Part shown: positions 24,801 to 32,707 of the stretch, one piece after another
Layout: every line of letters begins with the position of its first letter
Numbering within the stretch: the stretch's first letter is position 1
Assembly: GCF_016802725.1 (NCBI RefSeq)
Contig: NC_052677.1
Span: forward strand, 15,364,329 to 15,428,328
Length of the DNA: 64,000 bases
Reading direction: 5' to 3'
From: Solenopsis invicta
Lineage: Eukaryota > Arthropoda > Insecta > Hymenoptera > Formicidae
Program-made: the position numbers and the translations under genes
Notes under the pieces: generated by a model
The model's input: only the letters and a program-made list of their open reading frames with translations
Told to the model about the DNA's origin: nothing
Database searches by the model: none

Positions 24801-25819
24801 CTTAATTTAATTAAAAAAATTTATTAACTTACCCAACTCTGCAGATATTTATTTTCTAGTGTTTAAACAACAGATGACTTACAGCAATTATATTACTAAT
24901 TATGAAATTACACATAAATACAGAAAGTAATTAGAGATTCACATAAAGTGAACATTTAATTACAGCAGCTTTCTCTCTCTCTCTCTCTCTCTCTCTTATA
25001 TTCCAGAATAATATAAGTCAAATAATATTTGTTAATAATAATATTGTTGATATTGATATTAGAAAAATTTATGCAAAAATGTATTATTTATTATTTATAG
25101 AAGAGTTTTTCTATAAAAAACTTTTTAATTCTCTTCTTTCTCTTATCTATTTATGTCACTCATAATGGAGTATTGAATTACAAATTATTTTTATTAATCT
25201 ATAATATAAACATGCGCAATATAAATATTTGCAATATATATCTTATTTATCTATATTGCGCGCGTTTATATTATAGATTAATAAAAATATATACTTATTA
25301 GTGATTATTGTTTTAATATTCGATAAATTTTCAACTAAGTCAAACATTAAGAATAAATATAATATTGTATCAAAGTATTTTTTGTGCTATTATCTTAAAA
25401 ATGTGCACGTGGAGAAAAAAAGAAAGAGAGAGCAGTAAATTTTTATTATAAAATAAGAATAAATTTTTATCAATTTTCCGTGACAAACATGCATTTTATA
25501 TTCTCTTGTTACATTTAAGAGATAGCATATTCGCGTTAATATCTATAGAGAAATTACGGAAATTATGAAAATAAACACAATGTGCAAAACATGTTTTGCA
25601 TTAAAGCATCCAATTTGAAAGCGCTAAATGTGATGACGCGAATTGGATCGATAGCGGCATTTACACATTTCGCAACTTGTCCGACTATTCCTCGTGGAAT
25701 CTATTGAAGTTGTAACTCTAATTACAGAGTTCGTGAGAAAGGTACTGCAGCTGTACGAAACTACATTGATGCGTAACGGATTAATGATCGTAGGTTCAAC
25801 CGGTTCAGGAAAAACTAAG
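7792..25819 (+). CDS. DNAH1: Axonemal dynein heavy chain, DNAH1-type (22 exons; 3' part not found in window)
   Basis: This is the motor subunit of an inner-arm dynein of cilia and sperm flagella. It hydrolyses ATP to slide doublet microtubules. Exons: 7792-7864, 7954-8120, 8498-8760, 9943-10272, 10908-11037, 11094-11687, 12056-12271, 12457-12716, 12844-13312, 13654-13978, 14715-14846, 14963-15283, 15600-15777, 15848-15980, 16451-16999, 19638-19864, 21032-21274, 21393-21506, 21775-22030, 22425-22587, 22778-22888, 25728-25819. All junction phases agree and no in-frame stop occurs over 5,346 nt (1,782 codons). The tail motif ERRRKEYKNLKVEDVL, the linker motif WMYLEPIF, the AAA1 P-loop GPTGTGKTE, Walker B ACFDEFNRI and the AAA2 P-loop GSTGSGKTK are all visible. 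From knowledge of the family, the closest match is DNAH1 rather than DNAH3/7/12 or DNAH6. DNAH1 proteins exceed 4,000 residues, so AAA2 onward (stalk, AAA3-6) is missing. The AAA1 sensor-I asparagine is replaced by isoleucine. Confidence 0.93.
7954..8120 (+). CDS. DNAH1: Dynein exon 2 (or end of a separate 92-residue ORF)
   Basis: The exon follows an ATAG acceptor at 7950-7953 and completes the GAC codon begun in exon 1. Two readings are possible. A weak donor (GTACGC at 8121) in phase 0 joins to the phase-0 acceptor at 8498 and makes this the dynein N-terminus. Alternatively, translation runs on to the TAA at 8157-8159, giving a free-standing protein of about 92 residues with exon 1. The matching phase favours the first reading, but the donor is poor. 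Confidence 0.5.
8498..8760 (+). CDS. DNAH1: Dynein exon 3, conserved DNAH1 N-terminal tail
   Basis: The exon encodes AFPEKTFLPKIQMAYN and then ERRRKEYKNLKVEDVL, ending in LPLELFDDEEYDCR. The stretch from ERRR to YDCR is characteristic of DNAH1 N-termini. The acceptor is AAAG at 8494-8497 and the donor is GTGAGA at 8761 (phase 2). If the gene began here, the ATG at 8534 would be the start. Confidence 0.85.
8761..9942. other. Dynein intron 3 (1.2 kb)
   Basis: AT-rich intron with two near-identical AGAAATGTTATCT units around 9074 and 9108, and a (TC)n tract at about 9822-9844. No other gene is seen. Confidence 0.7.
9943..10272 (+). CDS. DNAH1: Dynein exon 4, tail
   Basis: It begins after a GATAG acceptor and completes an Arg codon split with exon 3, giving R-TAEEWINLGI. 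It contains FYLPRIYIRFFGEDPKRFAKR, a DNAH1-type tail segment. The donor GTTAAT at 10273 is weak, but the following exon restores the frame exactly. Confidence 0.85.
10908..11037 (+). CDS. DNAH1: Dynein exon 5, tail
   Basis: It encodes YHFYLDCMPVEGMLTLDEKQ and onward. The acceptor is CGTAG, the donor GTAAGT at 11038, and the end phase is 0. The motif LDCMPVEG is shared with DNAH1 relatives. Confidence 0.88.
11094..11687 (+). CDS. DNAH1: Dynein exon 6, tail
   Basis: An open exon of 198 codons, phase 0 at both ends, from SMDEVVLEYRRVM to LISHRMQ. The acceptor TTTAG follows a pyrimidine-rich tract and the donor is GTAACT. It carries the long helical tail region that binds intermediate chains in axonemal dyneins (role known from the family). 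Confidence 0.9.
12056..12271 (+). CDS. DNAH1: Dynein exon 7, tail
   Basis: A phase 0 to phase 0 exon of 72 codons (GALRDLVKKSIVFYLE to TDPDSFE). The acceptor is TAAAG and the donor GTATGG. It is continuous in frame with exons 6 and 8. Confidence 0.88.
12457..12716 (+). CDS. DNAH1: Dynein exon 8, tail
   Basis: It encodes EIIIAILDSSLSQCHQIKQV through LDVEKYV. The donor GTGAGT at 12717 splits a Glu codon that is completed by the G at 12844. Confidence 0.88.
12844..13312 (+). CDS. DNAH1: Dynein exon 9, tail to linker
   Basis: It encodes 156 complete codons, including IVIGPFRVNVRPLKEFLVQK and FWWNLSDEDFEAKW. The acceptor is TTGTAG and the donor GTAAGA at 13313, phase 0. GC content is visibly higher than in the flanking introns. 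Confidence 0.9.
13654..13978 (+). CDS. DNAH1: Dynein exon 10, linker region
   Basis: It begins IDAAKNRFVSEYEKF after a CACAG acceptor and ends FEPYQVLWITAS plus one base. The donor is a weak GTACAT at 13979, and a transposon begins only 14 bases downstream of the exon end. The split Asp codon is completed at 14715. Confidence 0.88.
13993..14587. mobile_element. Tc1/mariner-like MITE with 178-bp terminal inverted repeats
   Basis: The ends are CAGGGTAGTCAAAAAGTATC and its complement, flanked by TA duplications (13991-13992 and 14588-14589). The inverted repeats 13993-14170 and 14410-14587 differ at about two positions, so the insertion is recent. The interior holds three copies of a 30-bp unit (14183-14274, starting CCGGACACACGCC). 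There is no coding capacity. It lies in the dynein intron between exons 10 and 11. Confidence 0.9.
14183..14274. repeat. Three tandem 30-32 bp units inside the MITE
   Basis: The unit begins CCGGACACACGCCACACTTG and ends CCTTAACTGG. Copies lie at 14183-14212, 14213-14242 and 14243-14274. The third has a two-base insertion and substitutions. Confidence 0.9.
14715..14846 (+). CDS. DNAH1: Dynein exon 11, linker
   Basis: It encodes WLKWQEIWIDNPLINLDVDQ and onward, a conserved linker stretch of DNAH1. The acceptor is TGCAG and the donor GTAGGT at 14847. A Lys codon is split with the exon at 14963. Confidence 0.88.
14963..15283 (+). CDS. DNAH1: Dynein exon 12, linker
   Basis: It encodes MAAIAFNIRDQIEAFKPYAG through MDILPYKNT. 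The junctions on both sides restore the reading frame. LRYPEMKTRHFDEL matches the dynein linker pattern of a proline-containing turn followed by RHW/F. Confidence 0.9.
15600..15777 (+). CDS. DNAH1: Dynein exon 13, linker
   Basis: It encodes KYIMKISDEVIILLDEDIFK through WMEVQ. With exon 12 it makes NTDKYIMKISDEV, colinear with DNAH1. The donor is GTAATA at 15778. Confidence 0.87.
15848..15980 (+). CDS. DNAH1: Dynein exon 14, linker
   Basis: It encodes QWMYLEPIFASEDINRQLP, the most conserved linker motif of dyneins, and ends ITKNAYDYPY. The acceptor is TGCACAG and the donor GTACGT at 15981. Confidence 0.93.
16451..16999 (+). CDS. DNAH1: Dynein exon 15, linker to neck
   Basis: An exon of 183 codons containing ETKRMIFPRFFFLSDDELL, the universal dynein motif before AAA1, then NWLGQVENAMR and WPGQIVLCGGQIQWT. 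Phase is 0 at both ends. The exon is clearly richer in GC than its surroundings. Confidence 0.95.
17000..19637. other. Dynein intron 15 (2.6 kb)
   Basis: The intron holds the palindromic MITE at 17841-17992. The rest is AT-rich with no coding signal that I can support. Confidence 0.7.
17841..17992. mobile_element. Palindromic MITE-like element in dynein intron 15
   Basis: The left arm (17841-17907, GATTGGATGCACCCAGATGT and onward) pairs with the right arm (about 17920-17990, ending CATCTGAATGCATCCATTG). Imperfect arms of about 65 bp surround a short loop. No coding capacity. The exact ends and target duplication are not resolved. Confidence 0.7.
19638..19864 (+). CDS. DNAH1: Dynein exon 16, approach to AAA1
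   Basis: It encodes LEAVITIEVHAKDVLYKL and WISQLRYYWVENKDLKIRA, the conserved segment just before AAA1. The acceptor CATAG follows an intron of about 2.6 kb. The donor is GTAAGT. Confidence 0.95.
19865..21031. other. Dynein intron 16 (1.2 kb)
   Basis: AT-rich intron. A direct repeat of about 24 bp (TTAACTTTCTACTTTCAATT) occurs at about 20879 and 20904. Nothing else was recognised. Confidence 0.65.
21032..21274 (+). CDS. DNAH1: Dynein exon 17, AAA1 with P-loop
   Basis: It contains RLVITPLTERCYLTL, the Walker A motif GAPAGPTGTGKTE and the NCSDQLSFRSMSKVFKGL segment. This is the main ATP-hydrolysing site of dynein. The donor is GTAAAT at 21275. Confidence 0.97.
21393..21506 (+). CDS. DNAH1: Dynein exon 18, AAA1 Walker B
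   Basis: It encodes TGAWACFDEFNRIDIEVLSV; the D-E pair in CFDEFNR is the Walker B site. The donor is GTAAGT at 21507. Confidence 0.97.
21775..22030 (+). CDS. DNAH1: Dynein exon 19, AAA1 sensor I region
   Basis: It encodes CAVFITIIPGYAGRTELPD, FRPVAMVMPNYALIAEV and KITTTFKLCSEQLSTQ. The family motif is FITMNPGYAGR. Here M-N is I-I, so the sensor-I Asn is missing. The donor GTATTC at 22031 is weak. Confidence 0.96.
22425..22587 (+). CDS. DNAH1: Dynein exon 20, AAA1/AAA2 junction
   Basis: It begins EHYDFGMRAIKTVIAVAGNL and contains VPKFLKDDLKLFNG, a DNAH1 signature. The acceptor is GACAG and the donor GTACGT. Confidence 0.95.
22778..22888 (+). CDS. DNAH1: Dynein exon 21, AAA2 entry
   Basis: It encodes IISDLFLNIIEKSVDYGILE and ends GLEDVD plus one base. 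The donor is GTAAGT at 22889. DYGIL is shared with DNAH1. Confidence 0.93.
24061..24841. mobile_element. Non-autonomous hAT-like element (781 bp)
   Basis: The ends are TAGGCTTGGGTAGTAACTAG and, on the other strand, CAGAGTTGGGTAAGTTAATA. They are flanked by an 8-bp target duplication, CAGATATC (24053-24060) and CAGATATT (24842-24849). An 8-bp duplication and a terminal YAGNSTTGGG are typical of hAT elements. The interior is very AT-rich with many TTAACTT words and no transposase ORF. It sits in the intron before dynein exon 22. Confidence 0.75.
25185..25291. repeat. Hairpin with about 40-bp arms in dynein intron 21
   Basis: The segment TTTTTATTAATCTATAATAT (from 25187) is repeated inverted and ends near 25290. 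The arms continue through ATGCGCAATATA against TATATTGCGCGC, with a few mismatches and a loop of about 20 bp. It could be a small MITE. Confidence 0.75.
25728..25819 (+). CDS. DNAH1: Dynein exon 22, AAA2 P-loop (last dynein exon seen)
   Basis: It encodes FVRKVLQLYETTLMRNGLMI followed by VGSTGSGKTK, the AAA2 P-loop. The acceptor is TTACAG, and the donor GTAAGT at 25820 is strong, in phase 0. A next exon is expected, but no AAA2-AAA6 or stalk sequence was recognised in the following 38 kb. Confidence 0.93.
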
Positions 25820-26818
25820 GTAAGTGATGAATAATTTGTCAGACAGACAGTTCTTTGTTATTTTAGTAAATCTCAAGATGAAAAACTTCTCTCCAGTTTC
25901 TTGACTATAATAAGCTTATTAGTATTTTCTTGCATCATATTGTTACACGTTTCACACGTTATTTCTAGCTGTAAGCATAAATAATTTATGAACAATCTAA
26001 CAATCTAAAAATTTTATCAAATAAAATAATTTTATTATTTAAAAAAATCTTTAAGGTCTGTGAATAACTTGATATTTTTTGGAATACTTAGAAAAGCAGA
26101 AATTCTCTATTTTAGAATAGTTCGAGTACAAATATTTTATTTCAGTATTACAAATTTTAATTAAATGTAATCTGAAATTTGAGCTCTTTAAATTATGCAA
26201 ATAAAGAAAGATATTTAAATAATGGAGTGCTTCTAAGGAATATTAAAATAGCAAAATAATTATAAAACTTGAAAGTTATTTTTATTTATATACTTTTATT
26301 ATTACAATTTATTATATTACATAAGTTATATTAAATTGGCAACGTGATAATTTTCAATACTATTTAATAATAAAGAATTTAATCACACTGTGCAATTTAT
26401 GAAAAATCTCGAAAAATATTATTAGTAGTAACTGATACGATATGCGCTATACATCTTTTAGATACATTAATATGTTTGCTAATATCGCATATCCTCCATG
26501 TATTTCCTGAAAATATTCTATATGATTAAAATATAAGATGGATCTGAAGGAAAATCTACATACATTCTTTCTGTAATAATGAAACATAATATTTATTATT
26601 TATAGCTACATTTTCATAGAAAAGATAAAAAATAATTTATACATATAGACACTAGCGGTTTATCTTCAAAAAGAAAATGTGACGAAACTAATTTTGAATA
26701 TCTGGGGCAGGGAGCTGGAATAACAACCATTATTTTCAAGTTTCTTTTAAAAACAACATTAATTTATTTACATAACATACAAGTAAACAACATATTATTA
26801 AGAAAAAATGATATATAT

Positions 26819-26930
26819 AAATATATAATATATTATATAAAATACGTATAATATATAATATATATATATAAATATATAATATATTATATAAAATACGTAT
26901 AATATATAATATATATATATATATATATAC
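26819..26930. repeat. Two tandem copies of a 51-bp AT repeat plus (TA)n
   Basis: The unit starts AAATATATAATATATTATAT and contains AAATACGTATAATA. Copies lie at 26819-26869 and 26870-26920, followed by a run of TA. Confidence 0.85.
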
Positions 26931-29900
26931 ATAAATGCCACACAGTCAGTGCAAGACTCATTTGAATATGTTATATTCGTTTAGATTAATATAAAGAAAC
27001 CACATATAAATAAATTTGGAATTACAAAAATAAGATTTTAATTGATCAGCATTTTATCATATATCGATTAAATTTAGGATATACTTAAAGATTTATTTAA
27101 AGAAATAATTATTATTTACAATGCTTTATCTTTTTATTAAATTTAGGTAAAGCAATAGGTAAGCAATATGCTTAAACGCAAAATATAATTATATATACTG
27201 ACATAATCGCACGATAAAACGTATAGCCATCGTGAGATTCGCTTACTTACAATTAGTTACTTTAGCCAGTACCCTTTAAACGATACATATACACGCAACA
27301 TAAAGATACATACATATATACATATATGTTTAACACATATTCCTTTCTTAAACATATACAGTACCTATACTATATACAGGAATGCACAACACGTTAACCA
27401 CATGTATCGTATATACGTATATATACATATATAGATTTTTTATTATTATCTTAAACTCTATTCTTATTTTTAATATGCATACTCTATCTAAGTAACAAAT
27501 ATGGAATAGGAGCATGCTATAATATATTTTTATAAAAAAGATACAGAAATTTATAGAATATCTGTTTATATTTACACATTACATATTCCATTATAAATTA
27601 TTCGATATATAATCAATTACTGACATACAGAATATTGATACACATTAGAATATGACTTGTGTACGTATTTGCGTGCATCTTCCGATATGATATTTAGTGA
27701 CCTTTAGTCATTTTGCCGATAAAAAAGATTTGCTGGCAAAAACAAATGTCACAATATAGAATCGATTTGTTTACTTTGACTTTTAGAATCTCTTTCAATA
27801 GATCTTTGCTGTATACTGCTATAATGATATATTATGCAATGCACATAAATGTGAATTATTAAATTAAAACGTGTTTCAGATATTGCAAGATAAAAAAAAT
27901 TATTTAGCAAATTTGCTAATATGTAATATAATTTATATATTATATATAATATATATAATAATTTATAATATATTATATATATACATACACACACCTTTAA
28001 AATATATAAATTATGATTTATAAATGATAAAAAATGCAATGCATGAGATATTTAATGCATAAAAAGAAAAAAGATTTTTGACAAAGTTGAACAGCCGAAT
28101 TAATCAATTTATATATGGCATTTTACATTATTTATACGAATTAAATGTATGAGAAAGTTATATAATATTTATGACATTCCTTCAACAAACACCAGTTAAT
28201 AGTAACAATATCAATATTATAATTTTGTATGTAACAGTTATAAATTGTCGAATAAGAAATTATAATATTGGTGTTATAATATTGATATTTATTGATCTAT
28301 TTTGTATTTTTAAAGAAACGACACGTGTACAGATTTATTTGTGCAAAAAAAACGCGTAAAATATATAGACACGTGTATTCATATTGATACCACTATTGAA
28401 AAGTATTATAACTATAGAGGTTTGCACTATAAGGTTTTTATTTGAAAATGATTGAATAGCAAAAAAAAATTGTTATATTAAAAAAAGAAAATAACAAAAT
28501 TTTGTGTTCATGTGTGTATTAACTTATATAAACAAGCAATTATAATATTTATTATCGGTGCCATCTATTCAAGAAAACTATTCATTAATCTTATTCAATA
28601 TGCTACCTCTGCAACTTTTTCATATAAATATGTGTTTATATATGTGTATGTGTATATAATGTTTTAATAGTTTTCATTCCTTAATTTCTTTTCACATACG
28701 TAGTAAAAAATAATAAAATTGCTTTATATGAATGATTGTCTTATAAATTCAGTAAAAGTTTATGACATTTAAAAACTGATTATTGTTAACATCCACATGT
28801 ATATCGACAACACGATTGTTTGGTAGAAACGAATGGATTTTGTTATACGTGAAATAAATACTTTTATTGTACTCGTAATGATTATACGTGTTAAACTACA
28901 AAATTTCCGAAGTAACAATTCTGTTTATTAGCATTGTATGAAGCACAAATCCGTAGGAGAAAATTCATGGAAAACTGATTCATGGAAACTGATCTATATG
29001 AGATTTTAAGTAGATTTGCATGGTCCCAAAAGAATATTTTCTTCTCCGTGTTACAGATGAAACATCAAAAATTTTTTTTCTGTGATTTCCCCAGACGAGT
29101 TGCCGATGAATTGATCTCTGTTCTAATCGCACAAAAAAATGAAAACTACGCGAAAGGGATGCGGCAACTCGATTTCTTTTGTGTTTGAATTACACGTCAA
29201 TAACATTTATGCAATTATTGTTTTCGATGGTTTTTCTCTCGAGAAAAAATTACAATATTTCTGGCAGCATTTCTGATCATTTATTTCTTTATAACTTTAT
29301 ATCACTTTTAATTAATTATGTTAATAGCAAAATAATACGTTAAATTTTATCAGCGTGCAAAATTTGTCATAAAACGTTAGGAAAACTTTAATTAGAAAAG
29401 CGCATTTTTTGGTTAGAAAAAATCTCAAAATCTTTTCTAACTTACTAAAACAATTATTTTTTCGAATAACACTTTTAAAAAGCATCGACATTTAAACTTT
29501 TATTCTATAATCTGTTTAAAATAAATCTTGTCTTTCAGTTAATATCTTTATCTAAGAAAGTTTACAAAGAAATATTACTTGAAATCATCACTGAAATCTT
29601 GGTTTGTTATTTTACATAAAATTAAATAGGAAACTTTTTTATTTTCTTTGGTATATCTTCGAAATCTCAAATGGACATATTATGAATATAGCAGTTGAAA
29701 AAAATGTCAATATCAACTTAATATATATTATATTTCAGAAGAAATATACTGATGCTTGAAAAAATTCATATATTTATTTCACTATCTCCATACAAAAATT
29801 AATTATCTTAAATTTGTTGACTTTTAAATAATAGGAAAACGATATAGATTTTACGATTATCTTTAAATTAAGTCCCTTAATTTGAAAACTATTGTCTTAT

Positions 29901-29989
29901 TCGTTAATTTTTAACCAATGACAATTCTCTTACATTAATAATTCATATTTTCGTAGAATTGATTTCATGAATACATGAATATTTTATGC

Positions 29990-29995
<6 letters not shown>

Positions 29996-30045
<50 letters not shown>
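29996..30045. repeat. (CT)n microsatellite
   Basis: About 25 CT units, near the 3' end of the GPCR gene. Confidence 0.95.
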
Positions 30046-30048
<3 letters not shown>

Positions 30049-30427
30049 AAGCACATATAAAAACAGAACATTGGTCATTACTGATGTGACAATTCGAGAT
30101 TGCAAATACAGTTAAAGCGAAAATCTATGAATGAGATATCAAATTCATCTATTCTTTACATATTGCAGTATGTTGTTTAATTTGAAAGAAATCAAAAGAT
30201 TTAAAAAAATCTAACAAAATGTAAAACTCGACACATAAATATTTCACAGCGATTTTGCTGTCTTATTATCTTGGGACTTTTACAAGAAGAAAAATGGATT
30301 TTCTCAAACATAATCGCCGAATTTGTTATTCACATACAGCAATTATGAATCTATATTATCATACAATTGCATACAAGACGCATGAATCATATATATCAGT
30401 CAAGTATTTATACCATTTTGAGTTTTC

Positions 30428-30524
30428 CTATTTTCTGACAAATCTCTCGTCAAATCCGTCGTCAGATCCATCATCATCGAACTTGAAGTCACAGATGCGT
30501 AAAGCGTCCGACAAATTATTCGCC
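30428..30524 (-). CDS. GPCR last exon: acidic C-terminal tail
   Basis: The acceptor is TTTGAAAG at 30525. The single G completes an Arg codon, giving ANNLSDALRICDFKFDDDGS and an Asp-rich end before TAG. It is supported by phase and codon continuity only, since C-tails of this family are not conserved. Confidence 0.5.
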
Positions 30525-32707
30525 CTTTCAAAGCGATTCAACAAACAGGATTACCTTCTGTTTACCCTTGGATATGCGCCCGCAAAAATTTCAACAATGT
30601 GGCTTAAAGCTTTGGTTAAAGCCAAACGCACCAGAGAAGAATTATCGGCCAAAGAGCGTTGATGTTTCACGGACTTACCGATTCCCTGATAATCATCATT
30701 AACGATTTAATTTTATCTGTATCGGAGCTTCAACAAAAAGATGGAATGTAAATTATATATACCTTTGCGGACTGCAGTGATACCGAGTCATACTCTTTAG
30801 GATTCTGCGCAGTATCTGCTCCAGACATCGACGGAACGTGATACCGCACATGGCGTACAGCAGAAAGTTGATACTGAAGTTTGTATAATAGAGCAGCATG
30901 AAAAATTGCTGAAGACACCAGAGTGTCTCCGGTGTATTCTTTTTCGCCAGAGTGAAGAAGAACACGCATAGACGAATCACGTAGCTGAAATAGAGTGAGA
31001 ACTCGACTCGTAATGTAATTTTTGTGCAAATTTGATTTTACCAAGAAGTATTAGGCGTTTCATTTCCATCATAAATTGCAATTTACATCTGCTTCACAAT
31101 TTATCTCCTTTGAAAAAAATTCGTAAATTTTTACTGCTTATTATGAATATTCTAACAAGATTTATTTTTCCATTTTTTGTAACGTTTTTGCGATAAAAAA
31201 AATAAATTATAAATATTTTTTATAAAAGAGTACAAATATTTACACACATTGAGAACAGCATCTCTGAATTTTTTTTCTTATTTTGATATAATAAGTAATA
31301 TAGTGTAGTTAAATTATTTATTACTTTACTTATTAATAGCATTAATAGTGAAAGTCTGCCATAAATTACATAAAATTTGAATAAATTAAACTAAAAGCTC
31401 AAATCCATTTCTGTCATTAAATATGTCAACTATATTATTTGAGTTTAAATCACTTGAGTAATGCAATAATTTACATGTAATGTTTCCATGATTACAATAT
31501 TTTGATATGTTTCCAAATATTTTTGCGTAGGTGATGATTAAATGTTCTGTAATCGCATTAAGGAAACAATGCTTATAGCAATCTAATCTAATTATCTATG
31601 CAGATTTAATTATTTATACATATTCTGAGCTATAAAAAAAGATTCACAATTATCATATCAAATATAATAAACACATGAAATTTATAAATAGAAATCCGGA
31701 ACGCAAAAAAATATAAAAAAAGTATAAAATGTATAAAATACATCTGGTTTACTATACACCGAGCACTTTAATATACGTACTAAGTACTTAGTAAATATAC
31801 GTATCAGTATCAAATTGCGTAATAGTCTTGTTTATATCGAGCATATCAAGCGATTTGATACGGATATAATATAATACTTGTTAGTAGTATGCGTATTAAA
31901 GTGATCATTATAAGCTAGATAAAAGATATAATGAAAAGGCTCACCTCGGTAGATTAAGCAATATGAAGACTGTACTAATAAGCACAAGCATTTTAGTGAT
32001 GCTCTCTTGATTGAATCTAGTTGATCCGAGATTCCGACAGGATGACCTAACGTCTGCGAAATAAAAGATTCTATGTAGCAGTTGCGTTTATGCAGAAACA
32101 TAAAAGTAAGAAGCTTATTTTATAGCTTGAAACTAATATTTTTTTTTTAACTTTACTAAATATAAAACTTGAAATTATTATGAGGTACATCTCGCTTTTC
32201 ATCGTAACGTTTGAAGTTTTTATCAAGTCATTTTATGATTTTAATAACGCCAGACCATTTAATAATAGCTACAAGTATCGCGCAAAAAATAATATTTACG
32301 CCAGCAAAAGAAAACTACTTTGTGAAAGAAAGATAGAAGAATCTTGAATTATCTTGAATTCCGCAAAGGATTCCACAAGTATGTTTATAACGGATATAAT
32401 TTCTTACCGTGAGAGCGCGCGATTCTCATTTTACAAGGTATACTACGTAGGTATGCGAGAGATTCCTTAGAGGCTCGAATCTCACGTCGCAATAGACCAA
32501 CTTACGTATACACGGGGCTTCTATTTCGGTCATCTGACAGACGTTCCGGGGTGTCGACGGCGGAGCAGATGCAGGTTGATGCCGGGAATGGCTCTTGGAC
32601 GAATGAAACGATGATTGCTGGGAAGGTGGTCTTCGCGTTCCATTCGTGCCCACGAGTGAAACTAGATTCATATTACCGCCGCCGCCGTTATTGCTGCTAT
32701 TGGCACT
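30428..32707 (-). CDS. Rhodopsin-class neuropeptide-type GPCR, 3' part (four exons)
   Basis: Exons on the minus strand: 32707-32506 (third intracellular loop), 32053-31945 (end of loop and TM6), 30984-30763 (TM7 and start of C-tail), 30524-30428 (C-tail, stop TAG). Phases agree at every junction and the splice sites are canonical. TM6 reads SITKMLVLISTVFILLNLPS. TM7 has QQFFMLLYYTNFSINFLLYA followed by CGITFRR, so the usual NPxxY is NFLLY. This form and LNLPSY resemble insect peptide receptors of the FMRFamide/CNMamide type; CNMamide receptor is my best guess. It should couple peptide binding to G proteins at the plasma membrane. TM1-TM5 must be encoded upstream (above 32707), but no such exon was seen in the window. 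Confidence 0.8.
30763..30984 (-). CDS. GPCR exon: TM7 and helix 8
   Basis: The acceptor is CTATTTCAG. It reads YVIRLCVFFFTLAKKNTPET, then TM7 and the helix-8-like TFRRCLEQILRRIL. The exon probably ends at CAAAG before GTATAT; otherwise it would read on to a nearby stop. Confidence 0.85.
31945..32053 (-). CDS. GPCR exon: TM6
   Basis: The acceptor is TTTCGCAG. It reads VRSSCRNLGSTRFNQESITK into the TM6 helix MLVLISTVFILLNLP. The donor is GTGAGC. 109 nt, phases 1 and 2, matching both neighbours. Confidence 0.85.
32506..32707 (-). CDS. GPCR exon: third intracellular loop
   Basis: It follows a TTTTCAG acceptor, reads SANSSNNGGGGNMNLVSLVG and then a Ser/Pro/His-rich stretch, and ends EIEAPCI plus one base at the donor GTAAGT. 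Low-complexity basic, Ser-rich sequence is typical of this loop. Phase 0 in, phase 1 out. Confidence 0.72.

Larger units (their letters stand above)
25820..30427. other. Gene-poor AT-rich stretch between dynein exon 22 and the GPCR
   Basis: Very AT-rich, with TATA-type simple repeats at about 26,810-26,930 and 27,930-27,985 and a long (CT)n tract at about 29,996-30,045. No dynein exon is recognisable. An ORF at 28,982-29,188 has no family resemblance. Confidence 0.65.

Noticed and set aside
28982..29188. A 68-codon ORF (METDLYEILSRFAW...) considered as the next dynein exon
   Set aside because: It does not resemble AAA2-AAA6 or the stalk, and phase-0 continuation from exon 22 is not supported by an acceptor.
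30255..30662. A 135-codon plus-strand ORF
   Set aside because: It lies antisense to the likely GPCR C-tail exon and has no family resemblance; the first half is low-complexity.
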